Shown one piece after another: positions 27,873 through 37,200 of a stretch of 64,000 nucleotides of DNA. The notes beneath the pieces were generated by a model. That model saw only the letters and a list, made by a program, of their open reading frames with translations, was not told the origin of the DNA and did no database searches. The position numbers and the translations under genes were made by a program. Origin of the DNA: Saccharibacter sp. 17.LH.SD (GTDB lineage Bacteria > Pseudomonadota > Alphaproteobacteria > Acetobacterales > Acetobacteraceae). Location of the stretch: the NCBI RefSeq assembly GCF_009834805.1, contig NZ_WVHO01000002.1:1-64000 (forward strand), in the 5' to 3' direction. Within the stretch, counting starts at the first letter, position 1. The number at the start of each line of letters is the position of its first letter.

Positions 27873-27881
27873 GTAAATATC

Positions 27882-30800
27882 ATGTCACTGTCACGTTTCT
27901 TTATTGATCGTCCCGTATTTGCTTGGGTGATCGGGTTAATTATTATGCTGGTGGGGACGTTGTCTATCACCAGAATGCCGATCGCACAGTACCCGAGTAT
28001 TGCTGCGCCTCAAGTAGCCATTTCAGTTGATGACCCAGGGGCATCAGGTGATACGGTTAACAATACGGTGGTGCGCCCGATTTTGCAGCAGATGACCGGT
28101 TTAGATCATCTCGAATATTTGTCTGCGCAATCCTATGGTAGCGGCCATATGGAGATTGATTTGAGCTTTGAGCAGGGGACGAATCCCGATATTGCTCAGG
28201 TTCAGGTGCAGAATAAACTCCAGTTGGCCGAGCCACGCCTCCCTCCTGAAGTTACGGCTCAAGGTATTAGTGTGACTAAAGCAGCACGTAACTTTATGAT
28301 GGTGCTGGGTTTTATTTCGACTGATGGAAGCATGAGTGGTCAGGATGTGGCTGACTATGTGTCATCCAACGTGTCGGATCCGCTTTCACGTATTTCTGGG
28401 GTGGGGGATCATACGATCTTTGGATCAGAATATGCTTTGCGTATTTGGATGGATCCAGGGAAGCTGTACCAATATGGTTTAACAGTCGCTGATGTTCAGA
28501 AAGCTGTTCAGGCTCAAAATATTCAGGTTGCATCGGGTGAGCTTGGCGGTTTGCCAGCAAAGAAAAATATTGGGTTTGATGCAAATATTATTGGTCCGGT
28601 ACGTTTGAACTCACCGGACCAGTTTGCCAATATGTTGCTGAAAGTTCAGCAGGATGGCAGCCAGGTTCGTATGCGTGATATTGGGCATATTGAACTTGGT
28701 GCTCAGAATTACAGCCTGAACTCTTTTTATAATAATAAGCCTGCTGCTGCCATGGCGTTAAAGCTAGCACCTGGTGCTAACCAGATGACAACAGAGGCGG
28801 CTGTTCGTAAGGAAATTGCACAATTAGAGCGCTTTTTCCCGCCTGGGCTAAAAGTGGTTTATCCGCTTGATACAGAACCATTCATTACGCATTCGATTAG
28901 CGAAGTTGTTGAAACATTGGTGATTGCCATCATCCTTGTTTTTATCGTGATGTTGGTATTCCTGCAAAATTTCAGAGCAACACTTATTCCGACGATCGCG
29001 GTTCCTGTCGTGTTGTTGGGAACATTCGGTATTCTGACGGCCTTGGGTTACAGCATCAACACATTGACGATGTTAGCGATGGTGCTCGCTGTTGGTTTGC
29101 TGGTGGATGATGCGATCGTTGTTGTCGAGAACGTTGAGCGTGTCATGTCGGAGAAAAATCTCACTCCGAAGCAAGCGGCTCGAGAGTCAATGGATGAAAT
29201 CACAGGCGCTCTTGTCGGTATCGTTTTGGTTTTGACGGCTGTTTTCTTGCCAATGGCGGCTTTTGGTGGTTCGACGGGCGTTATTTATCGCCAGTTTTCC
29301 ATTACCATTGTCGCGGCGATGTGGCTGTCTGTCGTGGTGGCTATGGTCATGACGCCTGCACTCTGTGCGACCATGTTAAAGCCAGGTCACCATGAGGTGA
29401 CTTTTAAGCCTGCGCGCTGGTTCAATCGTTGGTTTGATGCTCTGACAAATCGTTATGTTGGCGGGGTAGGGCATCTCTTGAAGTTCCGTCGCTTGGCCAT
29501 GGTTGTGTTTCTTATCATCACTGTGGTGACAGTTGTCCTCTTTATGCGTGTTCCAGGAGGCTTCCTTCCTGATGAGGATCAGGGGCTTATTTTTGGCCAG
29601 ATTAGTATGCCAGCAGGGGCAACCCAGGAGCAGACGGCGGCGGTCAACAGAAAGGTCGCAACGTATATTCTGAACACATATAAGAAGGATGTCATATCAG
29701 TCTTTAGTGCAAACGGCTTTAGTTTTGCCGGTCAAGGGCAGAGTGCGGGTGCTTTCTTTATTCGCCTATCCCCATGGGAAGAGCGTAAAGGGAGCCAGCA
29801 TTCGGCGATGACCATTGCCGGTGAAATTATGAAGCATTTTGCTGGCGAGCCAGGAGCGCAAATCTTTGCTGTGAACCCGCCGCCCGTGATGGAATTGGGT
29901 AACGGAACAGGGTTTGACTTAGAGCTAGAAGATAGTGCGCATTTGGGGCATCGCGCTTTGCTGGCCGCCAGGAATAAACTCTTAGCGGCCGCAGCTAAGG
30001 ATCCACTATTGGTTGCTGTGCGTCCAATGGGGCTTGAAGATGCGCCTCAATATATTCTGGATATTGATCGTGAAAAAGCCAATGCTCAGGGCGTCACGAA
30101 CGAGGATATCAATACGACAATTCAAGGGGCCTTTGGGTCTATCTATGTGAACCAGTTTACTCGGAGTGACCGTGTTAAACAGGTTTATATTCAAGGGGAA
30201 AGCTTTGGGCGGATGGTGCCTGAGGATTTGAATCGTTGGTATGTGCGTAATAGCTCTGGTGGTCTTGTGCCGTTCAATGCCTTTGCATCAGGACATTGGG
30301 AGGTCGGTCCTCAAAAGGTAGAAAACTATAATGGTCAAAACTCTTTTGAGATCCAGGGTCAGCCTGCTGTGGGGGTAAGCTCCGGCAAAGCAATTCAGGA
30401 GATGGAAAAGCTCATGGCAGAAAATCTTCCGAGCGGGATTGGGCATGAGTGGACGGCTATTTCTTACGAGCAGCTTGCGTCAGGTTCTTCTACCGGGCCG
30501 CTTTACGCTATGTCTGCTATCGTTATTTTGCTGTGTTTGGCCGCTTTGTATGAGAGCTGGGCTGTACCGCTGTCTGTTATATTGGTTCTGCCTTTGGGTA
30601 TTTTGGGGGCCATTACAGCGACACTCGGTCGCGGGTTGAGCAACGACATTTACTTTCAAGTTGGGTTGCTCACGACTGTGGGTTTGTCTGTGAAAAACGC
30701 TATTTTGATTGTTGAGTTTGCCAAGGCGTTTTATGAGGCAGGAGACACGCTTGATGAGTCTGTGCTGAAGGCCGCTCGTGAGCGTTTGCGTCCGATTTTG

Positions 30801-31049
30801 ATGACGTCTATTGCGTTTGTGTGTGGTGTTATTCCACTGGCTATCGCAACGGGGGCAGGGTCAGCCGCGCGTGTTGCCATTGGTACGTGCGTAGTCGGGG
30901 GGATGTTCTCTGCAACGATTTTAACGGTGTATTTTGTCCCGGTTTTCTTCGTTGTGATCTTGCGTCTTTTCCGTGTTCAGCGTTTGACAGAGCGTCATGC
31001 TCAAGAAGAAGAGCTTTTGAAGAAGCTACAAGCCGAGGGAGAACATTAA
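27882..31049 (+). CDS. RND multidrug efflux pump, inner-membrane subunit (AcrB/MexB type)
   Basis: This 1055-residue HAE1-family proton/drug antiporter forms the trimeric core of a tripartite efflux pump. It begins with the typical SRFFIDRPVFAWVI and has 12 membrane segments. The paired proton-relay aspartates are in LLVDDAIVVVENVERVM, and the second-half relay Lys is in VGLSVKNAILIVEFAK. Two large periplasmic loops form the porter and docking domains. The substrate range cannot be read from sequence. It lies 9 bp after the adaptor gene. Confidence 0.96.
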   Translation: MSLSRFFIDRPVFAWVIGLIIMLVGTLSITRMPIAQYPSIAAPQVAISVDDPGASGDTVNNTVVRPILQQMTGLDHLEYLSAQSYGSGHMEIDLSFEQGTNPDIAQVQVQNKLQLAEPRLPPEVTAQGISVTKAARNFMMVLGFISTDGSMSGQDVADYVSSNVSDPLSRISGVGDHTIFGSEYALRIWMDPGKLYQYGLTVADVQKAVQAQNIQVASGELGGLPAKKNIGFDANIIGPVRLNSPDQFANMLLKVQQDGSQVRMRDIGHIELGAQNYSLNSFYNNKPAAAMALKLAPGANQMTTEAAVRKEIAQLERFFPPGLKVVYPLDTEPFITHSISEVVETLVIAIILVFIVMLVFLQNFRATLIPTIAVPVVLLGTFGILTALGYSINTLTMLAMVLAVGLLVDDAIVVVENVERVMSEKNLTPKQAARESMDEITGALVGIVLVLTAVFLPMAAFGGSTGVIYRQFSITIVAAMWLSVVVAMVMTPALCATMLKPGHHEVTFKPARWFNRWFDALTNRYVGGVGHLLKFRRLAMVVFLIITVVTVVLFMRVPGGFLPDEDQGLIFGQISMPAGATQEQTAAVNRKVATYILNTYKKDVISVFSANGFSFAGQGQSAGAFFIRLSPWEERKGSQHSAMTIAGEIMKHFAGEPGAQIFAVNPPPVMELGNGTGFDLELEDSAHLGHRALLAARNKLLAAAAKDPLLVAVRPMGLEDAPQYILDIDREKANAQGVTNEDINTTIQGAFGSIYVNQFTRSDRVKQVYIQGESFGRMVPEDLNRWYVRNSSGGLVPFNAFASGHWEVGPQKVENYNGQNSFEIQGQPAVGVSSGKAIQEMEKLMAENLPSGIGHEWTAISYEQLASGSSTGPLYAMSAIVILLCLAALYESWAVPLSVILVLPLGILGAITATLGRGLSNDIYFQVGLLTTVGLSVKNAILIVEFAKAFYEAGDTLDESVLKAARERLRPILMTSIAFVCGVIPLAIATGAGSAARVAIGTCVVGGMFSATILTVYFVPVFFVVILRLFRVQRLTERHAQEEELLKKLQAEGEH

Positions 31050-31051
31050 GA

Positions 31052-32527
31052 ATGCGTCGTTCTGCTATTGGCTTTGGGCTTTCTGCATTGCTTTTATCGT
31101 CATGCAATTTAGCTCCAGAATATCATCGACCTGATCCAAAAATTTCGCCGGTTTACCCAGCGGATACGCATAGCCAGGCTATGCCAGCAGGGCGTCAGGT
31201 CGCGGATCTGGGATGGGAAGATTTCTTTACAGATCCTCGTTTGAAAAAACTCATTGAGTTGAGTTTGTTGAATAACCGTGATCTCGCAGCACAAATGGCG
31301 TCTGTGGTCGAGCAGCGGGGATTGTATCAGATCCAAAATGCAGCGCTTTTCCCGACGATTTCGGCTGGAGGGGCAGCGATGTATGTTTCCCCGTCTGAAG
31401 CGGGTGGTTTCTCCTTTGCCCCTGGTTCAGGTCGCAATATCAGCACGTTGCGTTTTTACCAAACGTCAATTGGTTTCTCATCGTATGAGATTGATCTATG
31501 GGGGCGCATTCGAAATTTGAGCCGTGCCCAACAGGAGCAAACACTTAGTGCGGCTGAGAATTTGCGAAATTTATGGATTACAACAATTTCGCAAGTGGCA
31601 GAGACGTATATTCGGTGGTTGGGAGATCGGGAATTATTATCTCTTGCCGAGCGAACGCATGCGTCACGTCAGAAGACATGGGAGCTGACGAAGCTTGCCT
31701 ATGATCATGGTCAAGTTGATGCGTTGACGTTGGCTCAAATTGAGTCTCAGGTTGAGCAGGCAAGAGCTGATATTGCGAGCCAGACACGGGCTGTTGCGGA
31801 TGATGAGCATGCTTTGCAGCTTTTGGTTGGGGTTCCTTTCCCAGCGGATCTTCCCCCTCCTGCGCCGATGGGAAAGCAGACGATGGTAGTCGATTTGCCA
31901 GCTGGTCTTCCCTTCGAGCTAGTGACGCAACGTCCTGACATTCAAGCCGCTGAACACGTTTTAGAAGGCGCTAATGCTTCCATTGGTGCTGCACGGGCTG
32001 CCTTCTTGCCGCGTATAACATTGACGGCCTCTGAGGGGACAAGCTCTCTGATGTTTCGCAAGCTTTTTACAAGCATGGCAGAGGCATGGAGCATTTCACC
32101 AAGCATTAGTATTCCACTGTTAACCTGGGGCCAGAATCAGGGGAATCTGCGCGCTAATAAAGCGAGAGCGGCTCAGGGTGCTGCGCAGTATCAAAAAGCA
32201 GTTCAATCCGCGTTCCGAGAAGTGGCAGATGCATTGACAGCACGTGAAACTTATCGTGATCAAGCGGCCTCTTTGGGGCGGTATGTGGTAAAATCACAGC
32301 AGGCTTACGATTTGGCTAGGATGCGTTTTCGTGCTGGCATTGATAGTTACTTAACAACGTTGGAGCAGGAGCGTCAGCTTTATGCGGCACAGCAGTCGCA
32401 AATTGCAGTTCAGGCTACGCAGTTCCAGAATATGGTGACCCTATATCGAGCGTTGGGTGGTGGTTGGATGCGAAAAACGAAGTCGGAGACATCATCGCTT
32501 GCTGGGGTGCCTGTGCAAGGTAAGTAA
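31052..32527 (+). CDS. Outer-membrane efflux lipoprotein (OprM/NodT family)
   Basis: The 491-residue channel of the tripartite pump has a lipoprotein signal ending LLLSSC, then two repeated OMF domains with long amphipathic helices (SSYEIDLWGRIRN and the second-half PLLTWGQNQGNLRANKA). The start at 31052 lies 2 bp after the pump stop; the frame is open further upstream only because it runs inside the pump gene. It may also serve the type I exporter at 5934, which has no channel gene of its own nearby. Confidence 0.93.
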   Translation: MRRSAIGFGLSALLLSSCNLAPEYHRPDPKISPVYPADTHSQAMPAGRQVADLGWEDFFTDPRLKKLIELSLLNNRDLAAQMASVVEQRGLYQIQNAALFPTISAGGAAMYVSPSEAGGFSFAPGSGRNISTLRFYQTSIGFSSYEIDLWGRIRNLSRAQQEQTLSAAENLRNLWITTISQVAETYIRWLGDRELLSLAERTHASRQKTWELTKLAYDHGQVDALTLAQIESQVEQARADIASQTRAVADDEHALQLLVGVPFPADLPPPAPMGKQTMVVDLPAGLPFELVTQRPDIQAAEHVLEGANASIGAARAAFLPRITLTASEGTSSLMFRKLFTSMAEAWSISPSISIPLLTWGQNQGNLRANKARAAQGAAQYQKAVQSAFREVADALTARETYRDQAASLGRYVVKSQQAYDLARMRFRAGIDSYLTTLEQERQLYAAQQSQIAVQATQFQNMVTLYRALGGGWMRKTKSETSSLAGVPVQGK

Positions 32528-32540
32528 AGGATAAAGGCTC

Positions 32541-32885
32541 ATGCGTCGTTATATATTGGCGTTGTTGGTGGGGATTGGTCTAGTCAACGCCGGCGGCGTA
32601 TGGGCAGATGACGAGCCGAATAAACTGACCATGCATCAGGTTTATCGGTCGTCATCTTTGCCGCATACAGCCGCTGATTTTAGTATGTTTCATTTCGTTC
32701 CACGTGGGGACAAGATGGTCACAGAGCCCGAGCATGGGCGACTGCTTTTCCAAACGCCGGATGGACGGCCTGATGGGTATGGTGAGCGTCGGGGTACGGC
32801 CATCGTCTATTACGACCGTACGGGCAAAGCCGTAAGGGTTCAGCATTTGACGCAGGATGAAATTGATCGTTTGAATCAACAGTAA
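32541..32885 (+). CDS. Small secreted protein in efflux operon, unknown
   Basis: I do not recognise this 114-residue protein. A clean signal peptide (about residues 1-22, ending GGVWA) is followed by a ~90-residue periplasmic part with HTAADFSMFHFVPRG, LLFQTPDGRPDGYG and TAIVYYDRTGKAVRVQHL. The mature region looks beta-rich. It starts 13 bp after the outer-membrane channel gene and so is almost surely part of the efflux operon. It ends 14 bp before the convergent thiamine operon with no visible terminator. Confidence 0.75.
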   Translation: MRRYILALLVGIGLVNAGGVWADDEPNKLTMHQVYRSSSLPHTAADFSMFHFVPRGDKMVTEPEHGRLLFQTPDGRPDGYGERRGTAIVYYDRTGKAVRVQHLTQDEIDRLNQQ

Positions 32886-32899
32886 GTTACGACAGGAAA

Positions 32900-33478
32900 T
32901 TAGTGAGGGCGTGGACGCCACGCTGTGTAGCCATAGAGTGCTATCCCAATAAAACCAGCATAGAGTGCGGCAGTTGGGTATAGTCCTCTGGTGATGAAAA
33001 GGCCTGTGTAAATGAGATCGATGGCGCTCCAAAGCAACCAGCTAGCGCGATAGCGTCGAGCGGTCCAAAATTGTGCTAAAAGGCTTGCACTGCTGAGCGC
33101 CGCATCCATGAGTGGGATAGGGTCGTCACTCCAATATTTTAGGATCAAGCTCCATCCTATGGTGAGGAAGAGAGTGGAAAGGGCACCAATAGCGGCCGCT
33201 GGCCAGTAGAGGGGGCGCGGGGGAAGATTTTTTACAAAATCGCTGGTGCTTGCCTTACGTTGACTTTCCGCGTGCCAGAGGACCCATCCGTAGAGGATAC
33301 CAATACCAAAGATGACTTGGAGTATTGTATCTGCGTAGAGATGAGCGCGATAGAAAATCCATCCATAGAGAAGAGTTGCGATGAGAGAGATAGGCCAGCC
33401 GAGCAAGGAGCGCCGGGCCGTGAGGAACACGCCATAGGCACTAATAAGTGCGGAAAAGGTTTCAATCAAATCAGGCAT
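32900..33478 (-). CDS. PnuC-family vitamin permease, probably thiamine (PnuT-like)
   Basis: The 192-residue membrane protein has about seven segments and the PnuC-family pattern: an aromatic-rich WPISLIATLLYGWIFYRAH, LQVIFGIGILYGWVLW, and WLLWSAIDLIYTGLFITRG. PnuC carriers move nicotinamide riboside; PnuT members move thiamine. The TPP riboswitch ahead of the operon and the kinase gene overlapping it by 8 bp argue for thiamine. Uptake in this family is facilitated diffusion, with phosphorylation trapping the vitamin inside. Last gene of the operon. Confidence 0.82.
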   Translation of the reverse strand: MPDLIETFSALISAYGVFLTARRSLLGWPISLIATLLYGWIFYRAHLYADTILQVIFGIGILYGWVLWHAESQRKASTSDFVKNLPPRPLYWPAAAIGALSTLFLTIGWSLILKYWSDDPIPLMDAALSSASLLAQFWTARRYRASWLLWSAIDLIYTGLFITRGLYPTAALYAGFIGIALYGYTAWRPRPH

Positions 33479-34580
33479 AAGATGTTATCTTATTGAGGAG
33501 TGAGCGCCCTTTAGCTGTGTGGAACCAGCGGGCATGGCCGAGGAGATAGCCGTGATAGGCTATGTCCATATTGTCTTGCTGATGGAGTAGATGGCCGTAA
33601 TAGGCGACTTCAGACAAAGCAAATGTGAGATGACAAAGTGGAAGAAGACACGCAATAAGGTCTAAGCGTGCGGGATGTTGGCCCGCGTGATGATGGTAGC
33701 CTTTTAGGAAGGCTTCTAATTGTTCGGATGCAACAGGCACATCATTGGATGGGTCAACCCATCCAATGAAACTACGTTCAATGGCGACGGCGACGTCAAA
33801 CTCAGCGCTTGTTGCGTTGCTCATTCCGAAATCAAAGATGGATGAAAGGTGATTTCCATTCCATGTGAAATTAGATCCATGCCAATCTCCGTGCCCCCAA
33901 AGAGGGGTTATATGAGGACGCAGTGCGATGAGTTTCTTATGAAAAGGAGTCATTAAAGGGAGTAAATCATCTCGCCATGAAGAAGGGAGCAGTGAAGACA
34001 AGCCTTCTTGTGTTTTGATCCAGTGTGTGAGGCTGTTCTCTAAGTGGTCTGAGAGCAATGGCTGGAGGCTTGATGTAAGAAGGCAGTGTGTTCTTGGAGG
34101 CGCATCGTAACCTTGGCTGGCAGTATGGAGATGAGCCAGAAATGTTCCCGACGCTTCTGCATGTTGCATGTTGTGGTATGGGGACCAAGACTCTGTGTTG
34201 CGGTAGGTATCAGTCCCGTTCGCTATCGGGAAAAGTTCGAAAATGCCACCATTATAGGTGACGATACTGGAACCGCTTGCAGTGCGCTTAGGCTGTAAAA
34301 CGGGAAAATTCTTATCGGCTAACCAGTTGATAAAAGAATGTTCTTTTTGAAGATCATGAGATGAACGAAGGCGTTGGTCATGACGCTTTAAAAAAAGATG
34401 GTCTCCATTTGCGAGTTCGACTTGTCCCGCGGATGAAAAAGGGCGCGTACTGCTCCATGAGAGTGGCAAAGCGGCGGCTTGAAAGCCAAAGTGGGAAAGA
34501 ACAGCGCGTATGTCATCAGGGTCGAGAGGTGGCCAGCTTCGCTCTTGTGCTTGATCTGTTATGCCAAGAGCACACGTCAT
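33471..34580 (-). CDS. Phosphotransferase, thiamine-kinase-like (APH fold)
   Basis: This 369-residue protein of the aminoglycoside-phosphotransferase/choline kinase fold has the catalytic loop GHGDWHGSNFTW (general base Asp) and the metal-binding IFDFGMSN. The N-lobe contains NGDHLFLKRHDQR, with the ATP-contacting Lys. From its place between a TonB receptor and a PnuT-like permease under a TPP riboswitch, it probably phosphorylates imported thiamine. The family alone does not fix the substrate. It starts 2 bp after the receptor gene and overlaps the permease gene, indicating translational coupling. Confidence 0.75.
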   Translation of the reverse strand: MTCALGITDQAQERSWPPLDPDDIRAVLSHFGFQAAALPLSWSSTRPFSSAGQVELANGDHLFLKRHDQRLRSSHDLQKEHSFINWLADKNFPVLQPKRTASGSSIVTYNGGIFELFPIANGTDTYRNTESWSPYHNMQHAEASGTFLAHLHTASQGYDAPPRTHCLLTSSLQPLLSDHLENSLTHWIKTQEGLSSLLPSSWRDDLLPLMTPFHKKLIALRPHITPLWGHGDWHGSNFTWNGNHLSSIFDFGMSNATSAEFDVAVAIERSFIGWVDPSNDVPVASEQLEAFLKGYHHHAGQHPARLDLIACLLPLCHLTFALSEVAYYGHLLHQQDNMDIAYHGYLLGHARWFHTAKGRSLLNKITSYA

Positions 34581-34582
34581 GA

Positions 34583-36925
34583 TTAAAATCCAGTTGAGGC
34601 GGTGAAAAGTACAGCGAATCCTCCGCCAATGTAATAATTAGGGCTTTGGCCAGCAATGAGGGTGCCGTGTCGACCTCGGGTATCGTGCGCACTAAATTGA
34701 GTGGAACTCACACCAGAAAGATAGTGTTGATTTGTAATATTGAGGAAATTCAACCTCATTGTGGGGTGATGAAGCTTACTAATATTATTAAAGCGGTAGC
34801 CCACGCTTAAATCGGCCGTGATAAAGGAAGGCATGCGCTCGTCATTCATGAAGGTCGCATATTGTCGCCCCGTGTAATGGGCGGTGAACATACTAAAGAA
34901 ATGGCCGTCATCGTAATGAAGGCCTACAGCCATTTGAACAGAGGGGCTGCGGATGGCTTTTTTCCCTTTTGTGGGGAGATAATCTCCGTTGGAGGGAAGA
35001 TCGTTATCAATCGTGGCGTGTAGATACTCAAAAGAGGCATAAGGACTGATATGATGCCAAGGGCGTGTTCCTAGTTCGATATCAACGCCGCGTGATGTCT
35101 GCCCCCCAGCATTGATAGTGTAAGAGACGGTACCGGCATTATTTTGTGTCGTCACTTGGCGATGGGTAAAGTTATAGTTGAAGAATGTTATGCTGCCGGT
35201 GATCCATTCTCCTGTGCGGCGATAACCAAATTCTTCAGCGATAGAATACTCATTTTTGATATGTCCCGTGCCTGTTCCAGCCAATGCAGATGAGGTGAGA
35301 GAGTAGGTGTCATAATAAGCAGTGACAGCAGGAGCACGAAAGTTTGTTGTTGCGTTGAGGAACAGTTGATCTTTCTGGGTGATATTCCAGCGAAGGCCTA
35401 AGCGAGGTAGGGGCTCTGAGCTGTTGTTGGTAACTCGATATTGGGGGCCAGGCAGGTTATTAGTGCCCCAACGTGAGAGCATGACTTCTTTAAAGCCGAC
35501 ATCAATGGCCAGGCGGTCTTTAAGAAAAGACATGTGGTCACCAATGAAGATAGCATTCACTTGTGCCATTGTGTGAAAGCTCGCCGCGAGCAGGGGGCTT
35601 CCGTCATTTAACAAAATACGGTCGCGTTTTTTATCTCCCCAAATGTTTTGTGAATAGCCGTTACTATCCACAGCGGTATAGGGAGATTGTTCGTTATCAT
35701 CGGAATAATCATACCAGTAACCGAGGACGAAATCATTCCATCGATAATGAGCATGAAGCGCCATATTGACGCCGGATCGGTAGCTACGTTGAGTATAGTC
35801 GTTTCGAACAGTCGCCGTACCATCTTGAGCGTCTGGGAGATTTAACGTGCCGGTAATGGGTTGCGTGCCGAGGTAGTTTCCTGTGGTGGACAGGCTGGTT
35901 CCCGAAGGGGCATTGCCATAAGCGCTTTGCCCATAGGGCGTGATATCAAGGGAGACATGTTGGCTGAGGGTAAAATGCATGGGAGCGCCGACATAGAGGG
36001 TCTCCTCAGGGTCGCGCCATAATTTCCAATAATCACTGCCACCAGCACTATCGTTGGCGTCATAATGCTTGGCAAAATTGTTGTGAATGCCGAGTCTGTG
36101 CCAGTCATCTAAAGATGTATGAGGATAATAGCTGGTGATGGCGCGGTTCCATGAGCCTAAGAGGCTCACATGATTATCATGCCCCCATTCTTTGAGAATT
36201 TTGAAATCTATATGATCTCGGTTGTCATTACCGGCACCACGCCAATTGTCAGCATGGGTGTTGGAGTAGGAGGCAAAAGCTCGGACACCACTACGGCCGA
36301 TTTCTCCTGTTTCAAGGCGGACAAAACCACGTCGTGCGTTATGAGAGCCGTAAGAAAAGGAAGCATTTCCACCAGGTTTAAGGGAGGGGTCTAGAAAGTG
36401 AAGTGACATTAGTCCGCCGGCAGCATTGAGGACAGGACTATTAAGATCAGCGGAGCCTTGTTGAAGACTGACTTCACTGTAATTCTCTGTGTCAGCGAAC
36501 TGGTTAGGGTAGCCGCCATAATAAGCGACATCATTAAGCGGCATGCCTTCAAGGACGTAGCCAATGGCATCACCATTGAGGCCACGGACGGTCAAATTAG
36601 TTTGCGGAGAGATTCCAAAAGGGTCAGATGTTGCGACGTTTGCGCCGGGCACCATGTTGATCAGCTGGAACGCACTGGCTCCTGGGGGTTGGGTATCCAT
36701 ATAAGCGCGCTCAATCGTGCTGCGAGCTTGGGTCCCATGTTGAGGGCGAATAAGACCGCCACCATCAGGAAGGTTGTGAGAAGTATGAGCGATAATATGC
36801 TCACCACCAGAAGTGGGCGGGAGAGAAGAGTGGTGGGTTTGGTGGTGATGGTTTTCTTTGGCCCAGGCCGAATGATAAAAAACGACTAAGCATAATGTGG
36901 TTGAGAGGGTCAAAGAGGCACGCAT
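34583..36925 (-). CDS. TonB-dependent outer-membrane receptor, probably for thiamine
   Basis: The 780-residue receptor has a signal peptide (about 1-22, ending SAWA), a His-rich mature N-terminus (HHHQTHH and later EHIIAHTSH), a plug domain (about 70-190, with NLTVRGLNGDAIGYVLEGMP) and a 22-strand barrel. First gene behind the TPP riboswitch, so thiamine or a phosphate ester is the likely ligand; energy comes from TonB/ExbBD encoded elsewhere. The His-rich stretch would otherwise suggest metal binding. GAGGAG lies about 12 nt before the ATG, beside a small AGAAGATTCTTCT hairpin that could hide the ribosome site. Confidence 0.87.
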   Translation of the reverse strand: MRASLTLSTTLCLVVFYHSAWAKENHHHQTHHSSLPPTSGGEHIIAHTSHNLPDGGGLIRPQHGTQARSTIERAYMDTQPPGASAFQLINMVPGANVATSDPFGISPQTNLTVRGLNGDAIGYVLEGMPLNDVAYYGGYPNQFADTENYSEVSLQQGSADLNSPVLNAAGGLMSLHFLDPSLKPGGNASFSYGSHNARRGFVRLETGEIGRSGVRAFASYSNTHADNWRGAGNDNRDHIDFKILKEWGHDNHVSLLGSWNRAITSYYPHTSLDDWHRLGIHNNFAKHYDANDSAGGSDYWKLWRDPEETLYVGAPMHFTLSQHVSLDITPYGQSAYGNAPSGTSLSTTGNYLGTQPITGTLNLPDAQDGTATVRNDYTQRSYRSGVNMALHAHYRWNDFVLGYWYDYSDDNEQSPYTAVDSNGYSQNIWGDKKRDRILLNDGSPLLAASFHTMAQVNAIFIGDHMSFLKDRLAIDVGFKEVMLSRWGTNNLPGPQYRVTNNSSEPLPRLGLRWNITQKDQLFLNATTNFRAPAVTAYYDTYSLTSSALAGTGTGHIKNEYSIAEEFGYRRTGEWITGSITFFNYNFTHRQVTTQNNAGTVSYTINAGGQTSRGVDIELGTRPWHHISPYASFEYLHATIDNDLPSNGDYLPTKGKKAIRSPSVQMAVGLHYDDGHFFSMFTAHYTGRQYATFMNDERMPSFITADLSVGYRFNNISKLHHPTMRLNFLNITNQHYLSGVSSTQFSAHDTRGRHGTLIAGQSPNYYIGGGFAVLFTASTGF

Positions 36926-37029
36926 TGTAGAAGAATCTTCTCCTCAGTTACGATGGGGAAGATCCGGCAAAGAGCGTCAGTCCAGGGTAGAAATATCCAT
37001 GATAGGAAGCACAGATATTGGGTAGCATT

Positions 37030-37116
37030 CCTGTCCCTTCGCCGGTGTGAACCGGATCAGGTTCAAAGGGTTCGGGCATAGCCGTCTCAGCCCTACATGA
37101 TGTAGGACGCCCCTCG
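37030..37116 (-). ncRNA. TPP riboswitch (THI element)
   Basis: Read on the minus strand, the conserved thi-box appears in order: a GGGGCGTCCTACA arm, the CTGAGAC core turn, ACCCTTTGAACCTGATCCGG, then TTCACACCGGCGAAGGGA. These are the hallmark bases of the thiamine pyrophosphate aptamer. It lies about 105 nt before the receptor ATG. The stretch between would be the expression platform; I see no strong terminator there, which favours control of translation start. High TPP should switch off the receptor-kinase-permease operon. Confidence 0.95.
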
Positions 37117-37200
37117 GAGTGAAATATTTCTATCGAATACGTTCTTGATTGTCTATTAAGGGACGGTATTTTGATAGGCTCGTGAAACGTATTGGTATTT

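Noticed and set aside
30821-31051. N-terminal extension of the outer-membrane efflux protein
   Set aside because: It lies inside the pump gene and would bury the lipoprotein signal, which begins properly at 31052.
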